Assembly (NCBI GenBank): GCA_021157415.1
Contig: JAGGWN010000008.1
Span: forward strand, 1-43,495
DNA: 43,495 nucleotides
Direction: 5' to 3'
Source: Bacteroidales bacterium
Lineage (GTDB): Bacteria > Bacteroidota > Bacteroidia > Bacteroidales > VadinHA17
In this document: one piece after another, positions 17,933 to 27,774 of the stretch
Layout of the letters: every line of letters starts with the position of its first letter
Numbering within the stretch: the first letter of the stretch is position 1
Position numbers and translations under genes: made by a program
The notes under the pieces: model-generated
The model's input: the letters and a program-made list of their open reading frames with translations, nothing else
Database searches by the model: none
What the model was told of the DNA's origin: nothing

Positions 17933-18826
17933 ATGCAGTCCCGGGAAACACTCGACATGATGGTACGCAGGCTGACAGCGATCCTTGAACCGGATCACGG
18001 CCCGGCGGAAGCCCGCAGCCTGGCTCTTCTGGTAGTCCGTTATGTTACAGGACTTTCGCCGGTAATCCTGTTGCGGGATGCCCATAAGCCGTTTCCCAAA
18101 GAACGGTTGCCGAAAGTTAATAATATTCTCCGGCAATTGAAAGAGAGAATGCCTGTTCAATACGTGTTGGGAGAAACGGAATTTTACGGGTGCCGGATCC
18201 GGGTCTCTCCTGCCGTACTGATCCCGCGGCCTGAAACGGAAGAACTGGTGCATGAATTGTTGCATATAGCCGGGGAAGAAACAGTTCCTTTCAGGATCCT
18301 GGATATCGGTACCGGCAGCGGATGTATCGCGGTTGCTCTGGCCAAAGCACTACCGGAAGCTGAGATTGATGCTTCGGATGTGTCGGAGGAGAGCCTGCAA
18401 CTGGCCCGGGAGAATGCGAAAGAAAATGGGGCAATAGTGCATTTTTTCAGGGAGGATGTCCTTAATCCGGGGCATAGGCCGGGGGTGACCTATCGGTATA
18501 TCGTATCCAATCCTCCCTATGTACCCGAATCGGAAAAAAAGAGTATGCAACCGGAAGTGGTGCATTATGAGCCTCCAGGGGCCCTGTTCGTGCCCGATGA
18601 TGATCCGTTGCTGTTTTACCGGGCTCTCCTTGATTATGCCTCTGAACACCTGGATAACGGGGGTTGGCTGATGGTGGAGGCACACGAAAAATTTGCCCGG
18701 AAAGTAAAAGATCTGTTTGAGGCTTGCGGTATGAGTAAGGTGGAGGTAAAAACAGATATCAATGGGAAAGAACGGTTTGTGAAAGGGGTTTGGTGTGAGG
18801 GGGAGCAGAGGAGACGGGGAGACTAA
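17933..18826 (+). CDS. prmC: Peptide chain release factor N5-glutamine methyltransferase
   Basis: About 297 residues. PrmC methylates the Gln of the GGQ motif of RF1 and RF2. It has the SAM motif ILDIGTGSGCIAVALAK and the diagnostic NPPY (NPPYVPESEKKSM, near residue 193), with RPETEELV in between. ATG 17933 is preferred; TTG 17915 is in frame but poorly placed. Its substrate RF2 is encoded about 1 kb downstream (prfB), with recX between. Confidence 0.95.
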   Translation: MQSRETLDMMVRRLTAILEPDHGPAEARSLALLVVRYVTGLSPVILLRDAHKPFPKERLPKVNNILRQLKERMPVQYVLGETEFYGCRIRVSPAVLIPRPETEELVHELLHIAGEETVPFRILDIGTGSGCIAVALAKALPEAEIDASDVSEESLQLARENAKENGAIVHFFREDVLNPGHRPGVTYRYIVSNPPYVPESEKKSMQPEVVHYEPPGALFVPDDDPLLFYRALLDYASEHLDNGGWLMVEAHEKFARKVKDLFEACGMSKVEVKTDINGKERFVKGVWCEGEQRRRGD

Positions 18827-19016
18827 AATCAGGACGAGTCAGGGAGACGAAGCGTTTAAGGAATAAGCAACCTGTCAGTGTTCCCAGGAGAGGCAGACAA
18901 TGTTGTTTTTTGGAACAGAAAATATAGTACGAAGAGGAGGTTGATTACGCTGGTATTCCGGTGTCAAATATTCAGATTGTAAACTGAATAGAAATCCTAA
19001 TGGTTTTTCATCTCCG

Positions 19017-19050
19017 ATTTTACATTCTACATTTTAAATTCTACATTTAT
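19017..19050 (+). repeat. AT-rich short direct repeats ahead of recX
   Basis: The phrase ATTCTACATTT occurs twice (with TTAA between the copies), preceded by a similar TTTAC tract and just before the recX start. The rest of the 18827-19065 spacer holds no gene that I can recognise. Confidence 0.4.
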
Positions 19051-19065
19051 CATTCAAAATATATT

Positions 19066-19545
19066 ATGTCCGTTATGCCGTACGATAAGGCCTTGGAGCG
19101 TATCAGCCGAATCTGCAGCCGGCAGGAGAAATGCAGTCATGATGTGAAGGAGAAACTGCAATCCTGGGGGGTGAAGGAGGCGGATATACTTAAGATTCTG
19201 CAATGGTTGCAGGAGCGGCAGTTTGTGGATGACGGTCGCTATGCCCGGGCATATGTCCGGGACCGGCATCATTTCAGGAAATGGGGCAAAATCAGGATCA
19301 GGATGATGTTGCGGAAGAAAAAAATCCCCGATGAGCTGATAGATAAGGCCATGGAGCGTCTCGACGAAAAAGAATACCGGGAGACCCTGAGAAAAGAACT
19401 GCAACGTAAACGGAAAACACTTAACCCGAAAAACCGGTATGACCTGATGGCTCGCCTGCAGCGGTTTGCCTGGTCAAGAGGATATGAGGCTGAAGTGGTG
19501 AGGGAGGTACTGGAAGAGGTGATGGAAGGTGAAAGAGACGGATAA
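19066..19545 (+). CDS. recX: Regulatory protein RecX
   Basis: 159 residues from ATG 19066 (ATG 19075 also possible). RecX binds and modulates RecA filaments. The three-helix RecX repeats are visible: ALERISRICSRQEKCSHDVKEKLQSWG, then QWLQERQFVDDGRYARAYVRDRHHFRKWGKIRIRMMLRKK and a third C-terminal unit. An upstream extension to a possible start at 19000 would be encoded by low-complexity AT-rich DNA and is unlikely to be translated. recA is not in the window. Confidence 0.88.
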   Translation: MSVMPYDKALERISRICSRQEKCSHDVKEKLQSWGVKEADILKILQWLQERQFVDDGRYARAYVRDRHHFRKWGKIRIRMMLRKKKIPDELIDKAMERLDEKEYRETLRKELQRKRKTLNPKNRYDLMARLQRFAWSRGYEAEVVREVLEEVMEGERDG

Positions 19546-19697
19546 ACGGTTGCCGTATCGGGCGAAATGTGCTGTTCGATGAAAAGATGAAGCGATCCTG
19601 AGGCACCCGGCCGCTTCCCGGGGCACGGTTTGATAAGTTATGGTCAGAGGGATGACAATGCCTGTTATAGAATATAAATTTTTCCGTCAGATTTTTC

Positions 19698-19705
19698 TAC
19701 CTTTG
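19698..19705 (+). promoter_or_regulatory. -7 promoter element of prfB
   Basis: TACCTTTG, an exact TAnnTTTG match and identical to the rbfA box. It ends 26 bases before the prfB ATG at 19732. Confidence 0.55.
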
Positions 19706-19731
19706 CCTGAAACGAAAAGTGTAGAGAAAAC

Positions 19732-20824
19732 ATGTTTCAACCGGAAGCAGTGAATGAATTGGTAAAGCGCATGAATGCGCTGAGGAGGCATCTTTGACAT
19801 TGATGGCAAACGTCAACAAATTACCGAAGAAGAAAAGATCACCCGTGCACCCGACTTCTGGGACGACCCAAAGAAAGCGGAAACGCAGCTCAGGAAAATC
19901 TCCGAACTGAAAAAGTGGACTGAAGCCTATGATGAAGCACAGTCATTTGTGGAAGACTTGCAGGTGCTGGCTGATTTTCTGAAAGAAGGGGAGTCGAGTG
20001 AGGAGGAGGTGGAGAAGCAATACAGGCAGGCTCTGCAAAAAATTGAAGATCTGGAGCTCAGGAATATGCTGCGCCACGAGGAAGACCGGCTGGGAGCACT
20101 TCTGAAGATCAACTCAGGGGCAGGTGGCACCGAGAGTCTCGATTGGGCCGAGATGCTGATGCGTATGTATATACGATGGGGCGAGAAAAACAGTTATAAG
20201 GTAAGGGAGGTAGAGTATCATCCCGGTGACGAGGCCGGCGTGAAATCGGTCACCCTGGAATTTGACGGAGAATTTGCCTATGGCTACCTGAAAAGCGAGA
20301 ATGGAGTGCACCGTCTCGTGCGCATCTCTCCCTTCAATGCTCAGGGTAAACGGCAGACCACTTTTGCTTCGGTTTTTGTCTCCCCCGTGATTGATGAAAA
20401 GATCGAGATCGAAATCAACCCGGCGGATATTACCTGGGAAACCTACCGGTCGAGTGGCGCCGGAGGACAGAACGTAAACAAGGTGGAGACCGCCGTGCGT
20501 TTGCGGCATATCCCTACGGGGATCGTCGTGGAGAACCAGGAGACACGCTCACAACTAAAAAACAAGGAGAACGCCATGCATATTCTCAAATCGCAGTTGT
20601 ATGAGTTGGAGCTTAGGAAGAAAAAAGAAGAACAGGCCAAGATCGAGGGAGAAAAGAAAAAAATTGAATGGGGGTCACAGATCCGCAGCTATGTGCTGCA
20701 TCCGTATAAAATGGTGAAAGACCTGCGTACCGGTTATGAGACCTCCAATGTACAGTCGGTTCTCGATGGGGAGCTGAATGACTTTATAAAAGCCTTTCTC
20801 ATGCAATTCGGTGCTAATGTTTAA
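19732..20824 (+). CDS. prfB: Peptide chain release factor 2, with programmed +1 frameshift
   Basis: RF2 terminates translation at UGA and UAA. Translation begins at ATG 19732 ([21 protein letters not shown]), reaches CTT TGA at 19792-19797, and must slip +1 to read GAC at 19796 ([14 protein letters not shown]...). The slip site has the classic AGGAGG stimulator (19783-19788) three bases before CTT. The product is about 363 residues, normal for RF2. The stop-recognition tripeptide SPF (~198-200) and the catalytic GGQ (244-246) are intact. The frameshift autoregulates RF2 level. Annotation starting at 19949 would lose the N-terminus. Confidence 0.96.
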
Positions 20825-20829
20825 AAGAT

Positions 20830-21024
20830 ATGGCAGAGATTATTATTTATCATCACCCCGGGTGCCGGAAAAACGGTGCAGGACTGACTTATCTGCAGGG
20901 AAAAGGAGAGGATAACACCATCCGTCCCTGCCGCAAAGAGTCTTTTACAAAGGAGGCGTTGCCGGATGATTTGAAGAAACCGGGCATACCGGCTTCGGGG
21001 ATGATACGTACACAGGAAGCTTAA
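20830..21024 (+). pseudogene. Truncated ArsC/Spx-family (YffB-like) reductase remnant
   Basis: 64 codons, reading MAEIIIYHHPGCRKNGAGLTYL... up to IPASGMIRTQEA and a TAA. Full-length ArsC/Spx-like proteins have about 115 residues and continue past this IRT.E region. The N-terminal half, with the active-site-type cysteine in GCRK, is present; the C-terminal half is absent, since fumC starts 50 bases later. It lies five bases after prfB, so it is probably cotranscribed. A decayed gene is the best reading; a functional mini-protein cannot be excluded. Confidence 0.6.
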
Positions 21025-21073
21025 TGTATTATAATACTGTTCAAGAAATATTAACCATTAAAACCTTAGGATC

Positions 21074-22468
21074 ATGAATGTGAGAATTGAACATGATACG
21101 ATGGGTACGGTTGAGGTCCCTGCCGACAAGTATTGGGGGGCACAAACCCAGCGTTCAAAAAACAACTTTAAGATCGGCGAACCGGCTTCGATGCCGATCG
21201 AGATCATACATGCTTTTGGTGTGCTGAAGAAAGCGGCAGCCATGGCCAATATGGATTTGGGAGTATTGCCCGAAGAAAAAGGCAAGCTGATCATGCAGGT
21301 GTGTGACGAGATCATCGGGGGAAAGCTGGATGACCAGTTTCCGTTGGTAATCTGGCAGACCGGTTCCGGGACCCAGTCCAATATGAATGTCAACGAGGTG
21401 GTGTCCAACCGGGCCCATGTATTGCACGGAGGCAAGCTGGAGGACGATAAAAAGTTCATTCATCCCAATGATGATGTGAACAAATCGCAGTCTTCCAACG
21501 ACACCTTCCCTACGGCCATGCATATTGCTGCCTACAAGATGTTGATGGAAGTGACCATCCCGGGGGTAACGAAATTGCGGGATACCCTGGCGAAAAAATC
21601 CGAAGAGTTCAAGGATATTGTCAAGACAGGGCGTACGCACCTGATGGATGCCACACCACTGACCCTGGGGCAGGAGTTCTCGGGTTATGTAGCCCAACTG
21701 GATCACGGACTGAAGGCCCTGAAAAATTCGCTGGATCATCTCTCCGAGCTGGCGCTGGGAGGTACCGCCGTAGGTACCGGGCTGAACACTCCGAAAGGGT
21801 ATGATGTGCTGGTGGCGAAAAAGATCTCGGAATTGACCGGTTATCCTTTCAAAACAGCTCCGAACAAGTTCGAGGCACTATCGGCGCATGATGCCGTTGT
21901 GGAGTCGTCAGGGGCGCTGAAGACACTGGCTGTAAGCCTGATGATGATTGCCAACAACATTCGTTTCCTGGCTTCCGGACCGCGGTGCGGTATTGGCGAA
22001 CTCAACCTGCCGGCCAACGAACCCGGGTCATCCATCATGCCGGGGAAAGTCAATCCGACACAGAACGAAGCGATGACCATGGTGTGCGCTCAGGTGATCG
22101 GCAATGATGCCGCCATCAATGTAGGGGGTATGCAGGGACACTTTCAGTTGAATGTCTTCAAACCGGTGATGATCTATAATTTCCTGCAGTCGGCACGTTT
22201 ACTGGGCGATGCCTGTGTCTCTTTTGCGGATCATGCCATCGCCGGCGTAGAGCCTAATCTCAAAAATATAGCAAAGCATCTGCAAGACTCCCTGATGCTG
22301 GTGACAGCCCTGAACCGTTATATCGGCTATGAAAATGCTGCTAAGATTGCCAAAAAAGCTCATGCAGAAGGCAAGACGCTGAAAGAAACTGCCGTAGAAC
22401 TGGGATTGGTAACTCCCGAACAGTTTGACGAGTGGGTAGATCCGAAGAAGATGATCGGCTCGTTTTGA
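21074..22468 (+). CDS. fumC: Class II fumarate hydratase
   Basis: A 464-residue oxygen-stable, iron-free fumarase interconverting fumarate and malate. It shows [48 protein letters not shown] and the superfamily signature [13 protein letters not shown] (~318-330). These match FumC; aspartase shares the signature, but the overall sequence ([24 protein letters not shown]) is fumarase-like. Together with MutAB it fits a succinate/propionate route. It ends at a strong bidirectional terminator shared with recJ. Confidence 0.95.
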   Translation: MNVRIEHDTMGTVEVPADKYWGAQTQRSKNNFKIGEPASMPIEIIHAFGVLKKAAAMANMDLGVLPEEKGKLIMQVCDEIIGGKLDDQFPLVIWQTGSGTQSNMNVNEVVSNRAHVLHGGKLEDDKKFIHPNDDVNKSQSSNDTFPTAMHIAAYKMLMEVTIPGVTKLRDTLAKKSEEFKDIVKTGRTHLMDATPLTLGQEFSGYVAQLDHGLKALKNSLDHLSELALGGTAVGTGLNTPKGYDVLVAKKISELTGYPFKTAPNKFEALSAHDAVVESSGALKTLAVSLMMIANNIRFLASGPRCGIGELNLPANEPGSSIMPGKVNPTQNEAMTMVCAQVIGNDAAINVGGMQGHFQLNVFKPVMIYNFLQSARLLGDACVSFADHAIAGVEPNLKNIAKHLQDSLMLVTALNRYIGYENAAKIAKKAHAEGKTLKETAVELGLVTPEQFDEWVDPKKMIGSF

Positions 22469-22622
22469 TAAAAAACCATGAGTCCGGTCTAAAAAGGATC
22501 TTTGTTGTCAAACTCTTCGTTGTCAAGAATTATTGAAACCTCCTTAACAATAAGTTCACTACGGTTGCAAAATTCTCTCCGCCTCGATTTTAATGAAAAT
22601 CCATCTTTTTAGACTCGACGCA

Positions 22623-22663
22623 ACCATAAAAAAAAGCTGCTGCATGCGGCTTTTTTTTATGGT
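22623..22663. terminator. Bidirectional intrinsic terminator, 18-bp stem
   Basis: An uninterrupted 18-bp stem (22623-22640 with 22646-22663, one G-T pair) with a 5-base loop TGCAT. The stem contains A8 on the left arm and T8 on the right, so it serves fumC (plus) and recJ (minus). The recJ stop codon (22657-22659) lies inside the stem. Confidence 0.9.
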
Positions 22664-24378
22664 GATACTTTTATGTCTTTTATATTGAGCTGAAGGGTTT
22701 TTGTACCTCTGAACTCATTCTCGGTAATGGTATAACAGATATCAAAAAATTTCCCTTCACGTATCAGTTCGTAACGGTGAGACTGGTTAAAGGCGATTGC
22801 CGGGAAAGGGTGTATGGTCTTTCCATCCTGGGTGAGGTCAAGCTTGAGATGGCCTCCGTTGTTGCCCACCACTCTTCCGGTGCCGGCATCTCTGACATGA
22901 CGGGTAACAAATACGGGGGGCATATTGCCGGGACCGAAAGGTTCCATCTGATTCAGGATATCTGCAAACTTATCCGTGATTTCATCCAGGTCCAGCTCGT
23001 CATCAATATCTATGCTGGGGATCATTTGTTCAGGGGTGATTCTGGCATCCACAATCTCCTCAAAACGGGAGCTGAAAGCTTCAAAGTTTTCTTTTTTCAG
23101 GGTCAGTCCGGCAGCGTACATGTGTCCTCCGAAAGTCTCCAGCAGATCGCTGCAGGCTTCGAGGGCCTGATAGAGGTCGAAACCCTCGACCGAACGGGCG
23201 GATCCCGTCAGAAAGCCGTTCGATTCGGTCAGTACGATGGTGGGACGGTAGTAGGTCTCAATCAGGCGGGAGGCCACGATGCCGATCACCCCCTTGTGCC
23301 AATTTTTACTGTAAACCACCGTACTTTTTCTGTTTACCTGCATGGAATCCTCCGAGATCATGCTCAGTGCCTCTTTGGTGATTTTCTGATCCTCTTCTCT
23401 ACGTTCCAGGTTGAAATTGTTGATCTCGCCACTGATCAGGACGGCATCTTTACTATCTTCCGACACCAGAAGGTCCACTGCCTTACTTCCCGATTTCATT
23501 CTGCCGGCAGCATTGATACGCGGCCCGATGCGGAAGACGACATCTTCTACGGTTACCTTTTTATTGTCCAGGCCGGCCGAATGCATGATAGAACGCAGGC
23601 CGGTACGGGGATTGTTGTTCAGTTGTTGCAGCCCGTGATACACCAGGATCCGGTTCTCGCCGGTGATAGGTACGATATCCGAAGCGGTGCTTACGGCCAC
23701 CAGGTCGAGATAAGGAATCAGGTTCTCGAAAGGCACATCGTTGATACGGGCATATCCCTCTATCAGTTTGAAACCCACTCCGCAACCGGAGAGTTCTTTA
23801 TAAGGATAATCACATCCGGGTTGTTTTGGATCGAGAATGGCCACTGCCTCCGGGATGGTGTCTCCGGGCAGGTGATGATCACAAACAATAAAATCAATTT
23901 TTTTCCGGCTGGCATATTTGACCTCTTCCACCGCCTTGATGCCGCAATCCAGGGCAATAATCAATGAATAATTATTTTCTTTGGCATAGTCAATACCCCG
24001 GAGAGAGATTCCGTACCCTTCCGAGTACCTGTCCGGGATGTAGTATCCCAGATTGGTGTAAAACTCCCTGAAAAAAGAATATAACAAAGCCACCGAGGTG
24101 GTGCCGTCAACATCGTAATCTCCGTAAATCAGTATCCGTTCGTTTTTGGTGATGGCTGTCGTGATGCGGTCGATAGCCCTGTTCATATCTTTCATCAAAA
24201 AAGGATTGTGCAGATCCTGCAAAGAAGGACGGAAAAAAGTTTTGGCTTCTTCGTAAGTTTTTATGCCTCTTTGAACCAACAGGTTGGCGAAATGAGGATT
24301 TACATTTATGGCCGCTGAAAGCTGCTCAATGACCCCGTTGTCACCAGGTTTTTTTATATGCCATTCTTTTTCCATCAT
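22657..24378 (-). CDS. recJ: Single-stranded-DNA-specific exonuclease RecJ
   Basis: A 573-residue 5'-3' exonuclease of recombination and mismatch repair. It has the DHH-superfamily metal motifs YGDYDVDGTTS (Asp87, Asp89, Asp91), ALDCGI and CDHHLPG (Asp167, His168, His169), and the DHHA1 region with GGHMYAAGLTL. The length is typical. Its ATG overlaps the lipB stop by four bases (ATGA), so it is translationally coupled to the lipoate genes. The stop lies within the terminator stem. Confidence 0.95.
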   Translation of the reverse strand: MMEKEWHIKKPGDNGVIEQLSAAINVNPHFANLLVQRGIKTYEEAKTFFRPSLQDLHNPFLMKDMNRAIDRITTAITKNERILIYGDYDVDGTTSVALLYSFFREFYTNLGYYIPDRYSEGYGISLRGIDYAKENNYSLIIALDCGIKAVEEVKYASRKKIDFIVCDHHLPGDTIPEAVAILDPKQPGCDYPYKELSGCGVGFKLIEGYARINDVPFENLIPYLDLVAVSTASDIVPITGENRILVYHGLQQLNNNPRTGLRSIMHSAGLDNKKVTVEDVVFRIGPRINAAGRMKSGSKAVDLLVSEDSKDAVLISGEINNFNLERREEDQKITKEALSMISEDSMQVNRKSTVVYSKNWHKGVIGIVASRLIETYYRPTIVLTESNGFLTGSARSVEGFDLYQALEACSDLLETFGGHMYAAGLTLKKENFEAFSSRFEEIVDARITPEQMIPSIDIDDELDLDEITDKFADILNQMEPFGPGNMPPVFVTRHVRDAGTGRVVGNNGGHLKLDLTQDGKTIHPFPAIAFNQSHRYELIREGKFFDICYTITENEFRGTKTLQLNIKDIKVSP

Positions 24379-25082
24379 GGTTGTCCGGTTAGCTGAATCT
24401 GAAAAACCTCTTCAAATTGTTTTCGTACCTTTTGTTTCATTTCTTCAAAATTCCACTGCCGGCCGGTTTCCTTTTCTACAGAGGTAACGCCTTTATCTGT
24501 AAATCCGCATGGGTTGATATAGTCAAAAAAACGCAGATCGGTATTGACGTTGAATGCAAAACCGTGCATCGTGATCCCACGGCTGACACGTACACCGATG
24601 GCACATATCTTTTGCGGCATCTGTTTCCCGTCGAGGTGCGTCCACACCCCGGTAGCCTTGTTCAGTCTTCCTGCTTTAAGTCCGATCTCAGCGAGGGTAC
24701 GAATGATGGTTTCTTCAATCAGAGTAATGTATTTTTTTACGCCTGTCTGCAAAAGGTCCAGGTCAATGATCGGATAACCCACAATCTGGCCCGGGCCGTG
24801 ATAAGTGATATCGCCGCCACGGTTGGTGTGGAAATAGGAAATATGCTCCTGGGACAGTCTTTCCGGGGGAATGAGCAGGTTATTTTCCTTGCCGCTGCGT
24901 CCCAGGGTATATACATGCGGGTGTTCGCAGAAGAGCAGGTAGCCACCGTCCGGGATATCCTTTTCCCCCTCCGTAAGATGCAGTTTCTTTTCCTGCAACT
25001 GTTTCAGCAACTGTTCCTGGTAGTCCCAGGCTTCTTTGTAAGGGGCAGGTCCCAGGTCTTCAAAGACAACTTTCGGTTTCAT
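24375..25082 (-). CDS. lipB: Octanoyl-ACP:protein N-octanoyltransferase
   Basis: A 235-residue enzyme that transfers octanoate from ACP to lipoyl domains, the first step of lipoate assembly. The motif RGGDITYHGPGQIVGYPIIDL is complete, with catalytic Lys158 (MPQKICAIGVRVSRG) and Cys192 (INPCGFTDKGVTS). It overlaps lipA upstream and recJ downstream by four bases each. Confidence 0.96.
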   Translation of the reverse strand: MKPKVVFEDLGPAPYKEAWDYQEQLLKQLQEKKLHLTEGEKDIPDGGYLLFCEHPHVYTLGRSGKENNLLIPPERLSQEHISYFHTNRGGDITYHGPGQIVGYPIIDLDLLQTGVKKYITLIEETIIRTLAEIGLKAGRLNKATGVWTHLDGKQMPQKICAIGVRVSRGITMHGFAFNVNTDLRFFDYINPCGFTDKGVTSVEKETGRQWNFEEMKQKVRKQFEEVFQIQLTGQP

Positions 25083-25966
25083 GATCTTCCGTTTACGGTT
25101 ACGACAGCATGGATATGCTTTTCGGCATGATAGGAAGAACGTACCAACGGACTACTTTCTACGAACTGGAAGCCTTTGTCCAGGCCGATTGTCTTATACC
25201 CGGAGAATGTTCCCGGTCTGACGTATTCTTTTACCGGATAATGCCTGGGCGAAGGTTGCAGGTACTGGCCGATGGTCATCACCTGGCATCCGGCGTCCAG
25301 CAGGTCATCCATGGTCTCCAGCACTTCTTCCCGGGTCTCTCCCAGCCCCAGCATGATACCGGATTTGGTGATTACCCCGCGGGAAGAAATGTATTGCAAC
25401 ACCTTCAGACTGCGATCATAAATGTTTTTATTCCGTACTTCCGGGGTCAGTCTTCTGACGGTCTCCACATTGTGGGAGATCACTTCCGGTCCTGCATCAA
25501 TCACCTGTTGCAGCAATGCTTCTCTTCCCTGGAAATCCGGGATCAGGGTTTCGATAGTTACCTCCGGGTTGATTTTTTTTACGGTACGTATCGTTTCTGC
25601 CCAGAAGGAGGCACCCAGGTCGGGCAGGTCATCCCGATCGACAGAGGTGATGACGCAATGCCGGATACCCATGAGTTTTACAGACTCAGCCAGTCGCCGG
25701 GGCTCTTCCGGATCGGGGGACAGAGGTCTGCCTGTTTTTACGTTACAAAACTTGCAGGCCCGCGTGCAGATATCTCCCAGGATCATAAAAGTAGCTGTCC
25801 CTGCATTCCAGCATTCTCCGATGTTGGGACACTTTCCGCTGGTACATATGGTGTGCAGATGGTTTTTCTGAACCAGGTTTTTCACTCTCGAGTAGGTCTC
25901 TCCCCGGGGCATCTCCATTCTCATCCAGTCGGGCAGCCGTCTTCTCCTTGTTCTTCCTTCCTCCAT
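25079..25966 (-). CDS. lipA: Lipoyl synthase
   Basis: A 295-residue radical-SAM enzyme that inserts two sulfurs into octanoyl groups. The auxiliary cluster motif CTSGKCPNIGEC (Cys41, Cys46, Cys52) and the radical-SAM motif CTRACKFC (Cys67, Cys71, Cys74) are intact, and the C-terminal RSSYHAE carries the serine ligand. It starts at ATG 25966 behind a consensus -7 box on the minus strand, is first of lipA-lipB-recJ, and diverges from lysS. Confidence 0.97.
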   Translation of the reverse strand: MEEGRTRRRRLPDWMRMEMPRGETYSRVKNLVQKNHLHTICTSGKCPNIGECWNAGTATFMILGDICTRACKFCNVKTGRPLSPDPEEPRRLAESVKLMGIRHCVITSVDRDDLPDLGASFWAETIRTVKKINPEVTIETLIPDFQGREALLQQVIDAGPEVISHNVETVRRLTPEVRNKNIYDRSLKVLQYISSRGVITKSGIMLGLGETREEVLETMDDLLDAGCQVMTIGQYLQPSPRHYPVKEYVRPGTFSGYKTIGLDKGFQFVESSPLVRSSYHAEKHIHAVVTVNGRS

Positions 25967-25987
25967 TTACCTGATCTTTTAAGAGTG

Positions 25988-25995
25988 CAAAAATA
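25988..25995 (-). promoter_or_regulatory. -7 promoter element of lipA-lipB-recJ
   Basis: The minus strand reads TATTTTTG, an exact TAnnTTTG match, 21 bases upstream of the lipA ATG. The divergent lysS box lies only 31 bases away. Confidence 0.55.
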
Positions 25996-26026
25996 CATGA
26001 AATAAATCAGCCCACCTCATTTTTTT

Positions 26027-26034
26027 TATCTTTG
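26027..26034 (+). promoter_or_regulatory. -7 promoter element of lysS
   Basis: TATCTTTG, an exact match, ending 15 bases before ATG 26050. It overlaps the in-frame TTG at 26032, which excludes that codon as the start. Confidence 0.6.
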
Positions 26035-26049
26035 CAAAAATTAATTCCC

Positions 26050-27774
26050 ATGAGTAATATACAATTATCAGAACAAGAGATTATTAGAAGAAAAGCGCTG
26101 GAAGAATTACGGGCCTTGGGTATTGATCCGTATCCTCCGGAGGCCTTCCCGGTGACTGCATACTCGGATGAAATCCTGTCGCAATATGACCCGGAGAAGA
26201 ATAATTTTCAGGACATAAGCCTGGCAGGTCGTATTATGACACGGCGGATCATGGGTAATGCTTCTTTCGTTGAGTTGCAGGATAGCAGGGGACGGATACA
26301 GGCTTATTTCCGCCGCGACGATATCTGCCCGGGCGAAGACAAAACCATGTATAACCGGGTGTTTAAAAAACTGTTGGACATCGGTGATATTATCGGCATC
26401 AAAGGTTTTGTCTTTATCACCAAAATGGGTGAGATTACGGTGCATGTCCAGGAGTTCAGGCTCCTGAGCAAGTCGCTGCGCCCTCTGCCTGTGGTCAAGG
26501 AAAAAGACGGAAAGATCTATCATGCCTTTACCGACCCGGAGCAGAGGTACCGGAACCGTTCACTTGATATGATCGTTAATCCTGAGGTGAAACAGATCTT
26601 TATCAAACGTACACAGATTGTCAACACGATGCGTGAGTTTATGAATGCCCGGGGCTATCTGGAGGTGGAGACCCCTGTGCTTCAGCCTGTTTATGGCGGA
26701 GCAGCAGCCCGTCCCTTCAAAACCCACCATTTCCGTCTCGACCAGACCCTATATCTGCGTATTGCCAACGAACTGTACCTGAAAAGACTCATAGTAGGAG
26801 GCTTTGACGGGGTGTATGAGTTTTCCAAGGACTTCAGGAATGAAGGGCTGGACCGTTATCATAACCCCGAGTTCACACAGATGGAGATTTATGTCGCATA
26901 CAAGGATTATTACTGGATGATGGATTTCTTCGAAGAGATGATCGAGAAGGTAGCGGTAACCTTGCATGGTACCACCAGGGTGACGATTGATGACCGGGAG
27001 GTGGATTTCAAGAGACCCTGGACGCGGATGACCATGTTCGAAGCCATTGAAAAACATGCCGGAGTGGACATCTCACAGATGGAGGAAAAGGAGCTGCGCA
27101 AGACAGCTGAGAAACTGGGGGTAAAGACCGATCCGACCATGGGCAAAGGGAAGATCATTGATGAGATCTTCGGGGAAACCACAGAACCTAACCTGATTCA
27201 GCCGACCATCATTATGGATTATCCGGTGGAGATGTCTCCCCTTTCCAAAAAACACCGGTCCAAACCCGGATTGGTTGAGCGTTTTGAGGTGATTGTCAAT
27301 GGCAAGGAACTGGCCAACTCTTTCTCCGAGCTGAATGATCCGATAGATCAGCGAGAACGTTTTGAACAGCAGATACTGCTGGGTAAACGAGGGGACGAGG
27401 AAGCGATGATGCTGGATGAAGATTTCCTGCAAGCGCTGGAATTGGGCATGCCCCCCACATCAGGCCTGGGCGTGGGTATAGACCGACTCACAATGCTTAT
27501 GACAGGAGCACACTCTATCCAGGATGTTATTTTCTTCCCGCAGATGCGACCGGAAAAGAAACAAACGGTTGACCCCAAAGAGAATTATATAACCCGCGGG
27601 ATTCCGGAAGAGTGGGTGCCCGTGTTGCAGACTTTGGGAATACTGCAGGCGGGACAATTGAAAGATCAAAAACCCGGGAAACTGTTTAACGACCTGTGTG
27701 GCTATAATAAAAAGCATAAACTCGGATTGAAAAATCCTACACAGGAAGAGGTAAAAGCCTGGGTGGGGAAGTGA
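26050..27774 (+). CDS. lysS: Lysine--tRNA ligase, class II
   Basis: A 574-residue class II synthetase. The N-terminal OB-fold anticodon domain ([19 protein letters not shown]) is followed by motif 2 ([23 protein letters not shown]) and motif 3 ([13 protein letters not shown]). The sequence continues about 70 residues past motif 3 ([23 protein letters not shown]...), a C-terminal extension seen in Bacteroidota LysRS. The stop TGA at 27772-27774 opens directly into a 7-bp tandem repeat. Confidence 0.96.
   Translation: MSNIQLSEQEIIRRKALEELRALGIDPYPPEAFPVTAYSDEILSQYDPEKNNFQDISLAGRIMTRRIMGNASFVELQDSRGRIQAYFRRDDICPGEDKTMYNRVFKKLLDIGDIIGIKGFVFITKMGEITVHVQEFRLLSKSLRPLPVVKEKDGKIYHAFTDPEQRYRNRSLDMIVNPEVKQIFIKRTQIVNTMREFMNARGYLEVETPVLQPVYGGAAARPFKTHHFRLDQTLYLRIANELYLKRLIVGGFDGVYEFSKDFRNEGLDRYHNPEFTQMEIYVAYKDYYWMMDFFEEMIEKVAVTLHGTTRVTIDDREVDFKRPWTRMTMFEAIEKHAGVDISQMEEKELRKTAEKLGVKTDPTMGKGKIIDEIFGETTEPNLIQPTIIMDYPVEMSPLSKKHRSKPGLVERFEVIVNGKELANSFSELNDPIDQRERFEQQILLGKRGDEEAMMLDEDFLQALELGMPPTSGLGVGIDRLTMLMTGAHSIQDVIFFPQMRPEKKQTVDPKENYITRGIPEEWVPVLQTLGILQAGQLKDQKPGKLFNDLCGYNKKHKLGLKNPTQEEVKAWVGK

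Noticed and set aside
18960-19065. RecX starting at 19000
   Set aside because: The extra residues come from low-complexity AT-rich repeats and do not resemble RecX; ATG 19066 or 19075 fits better.
19949-20824. prfB as a 291-residue protein starting at 19949
   Set aside because: It would lack the RF2 N-terminal domain; the CTT TGA slip site at 19792-19797 gives the full-length product.
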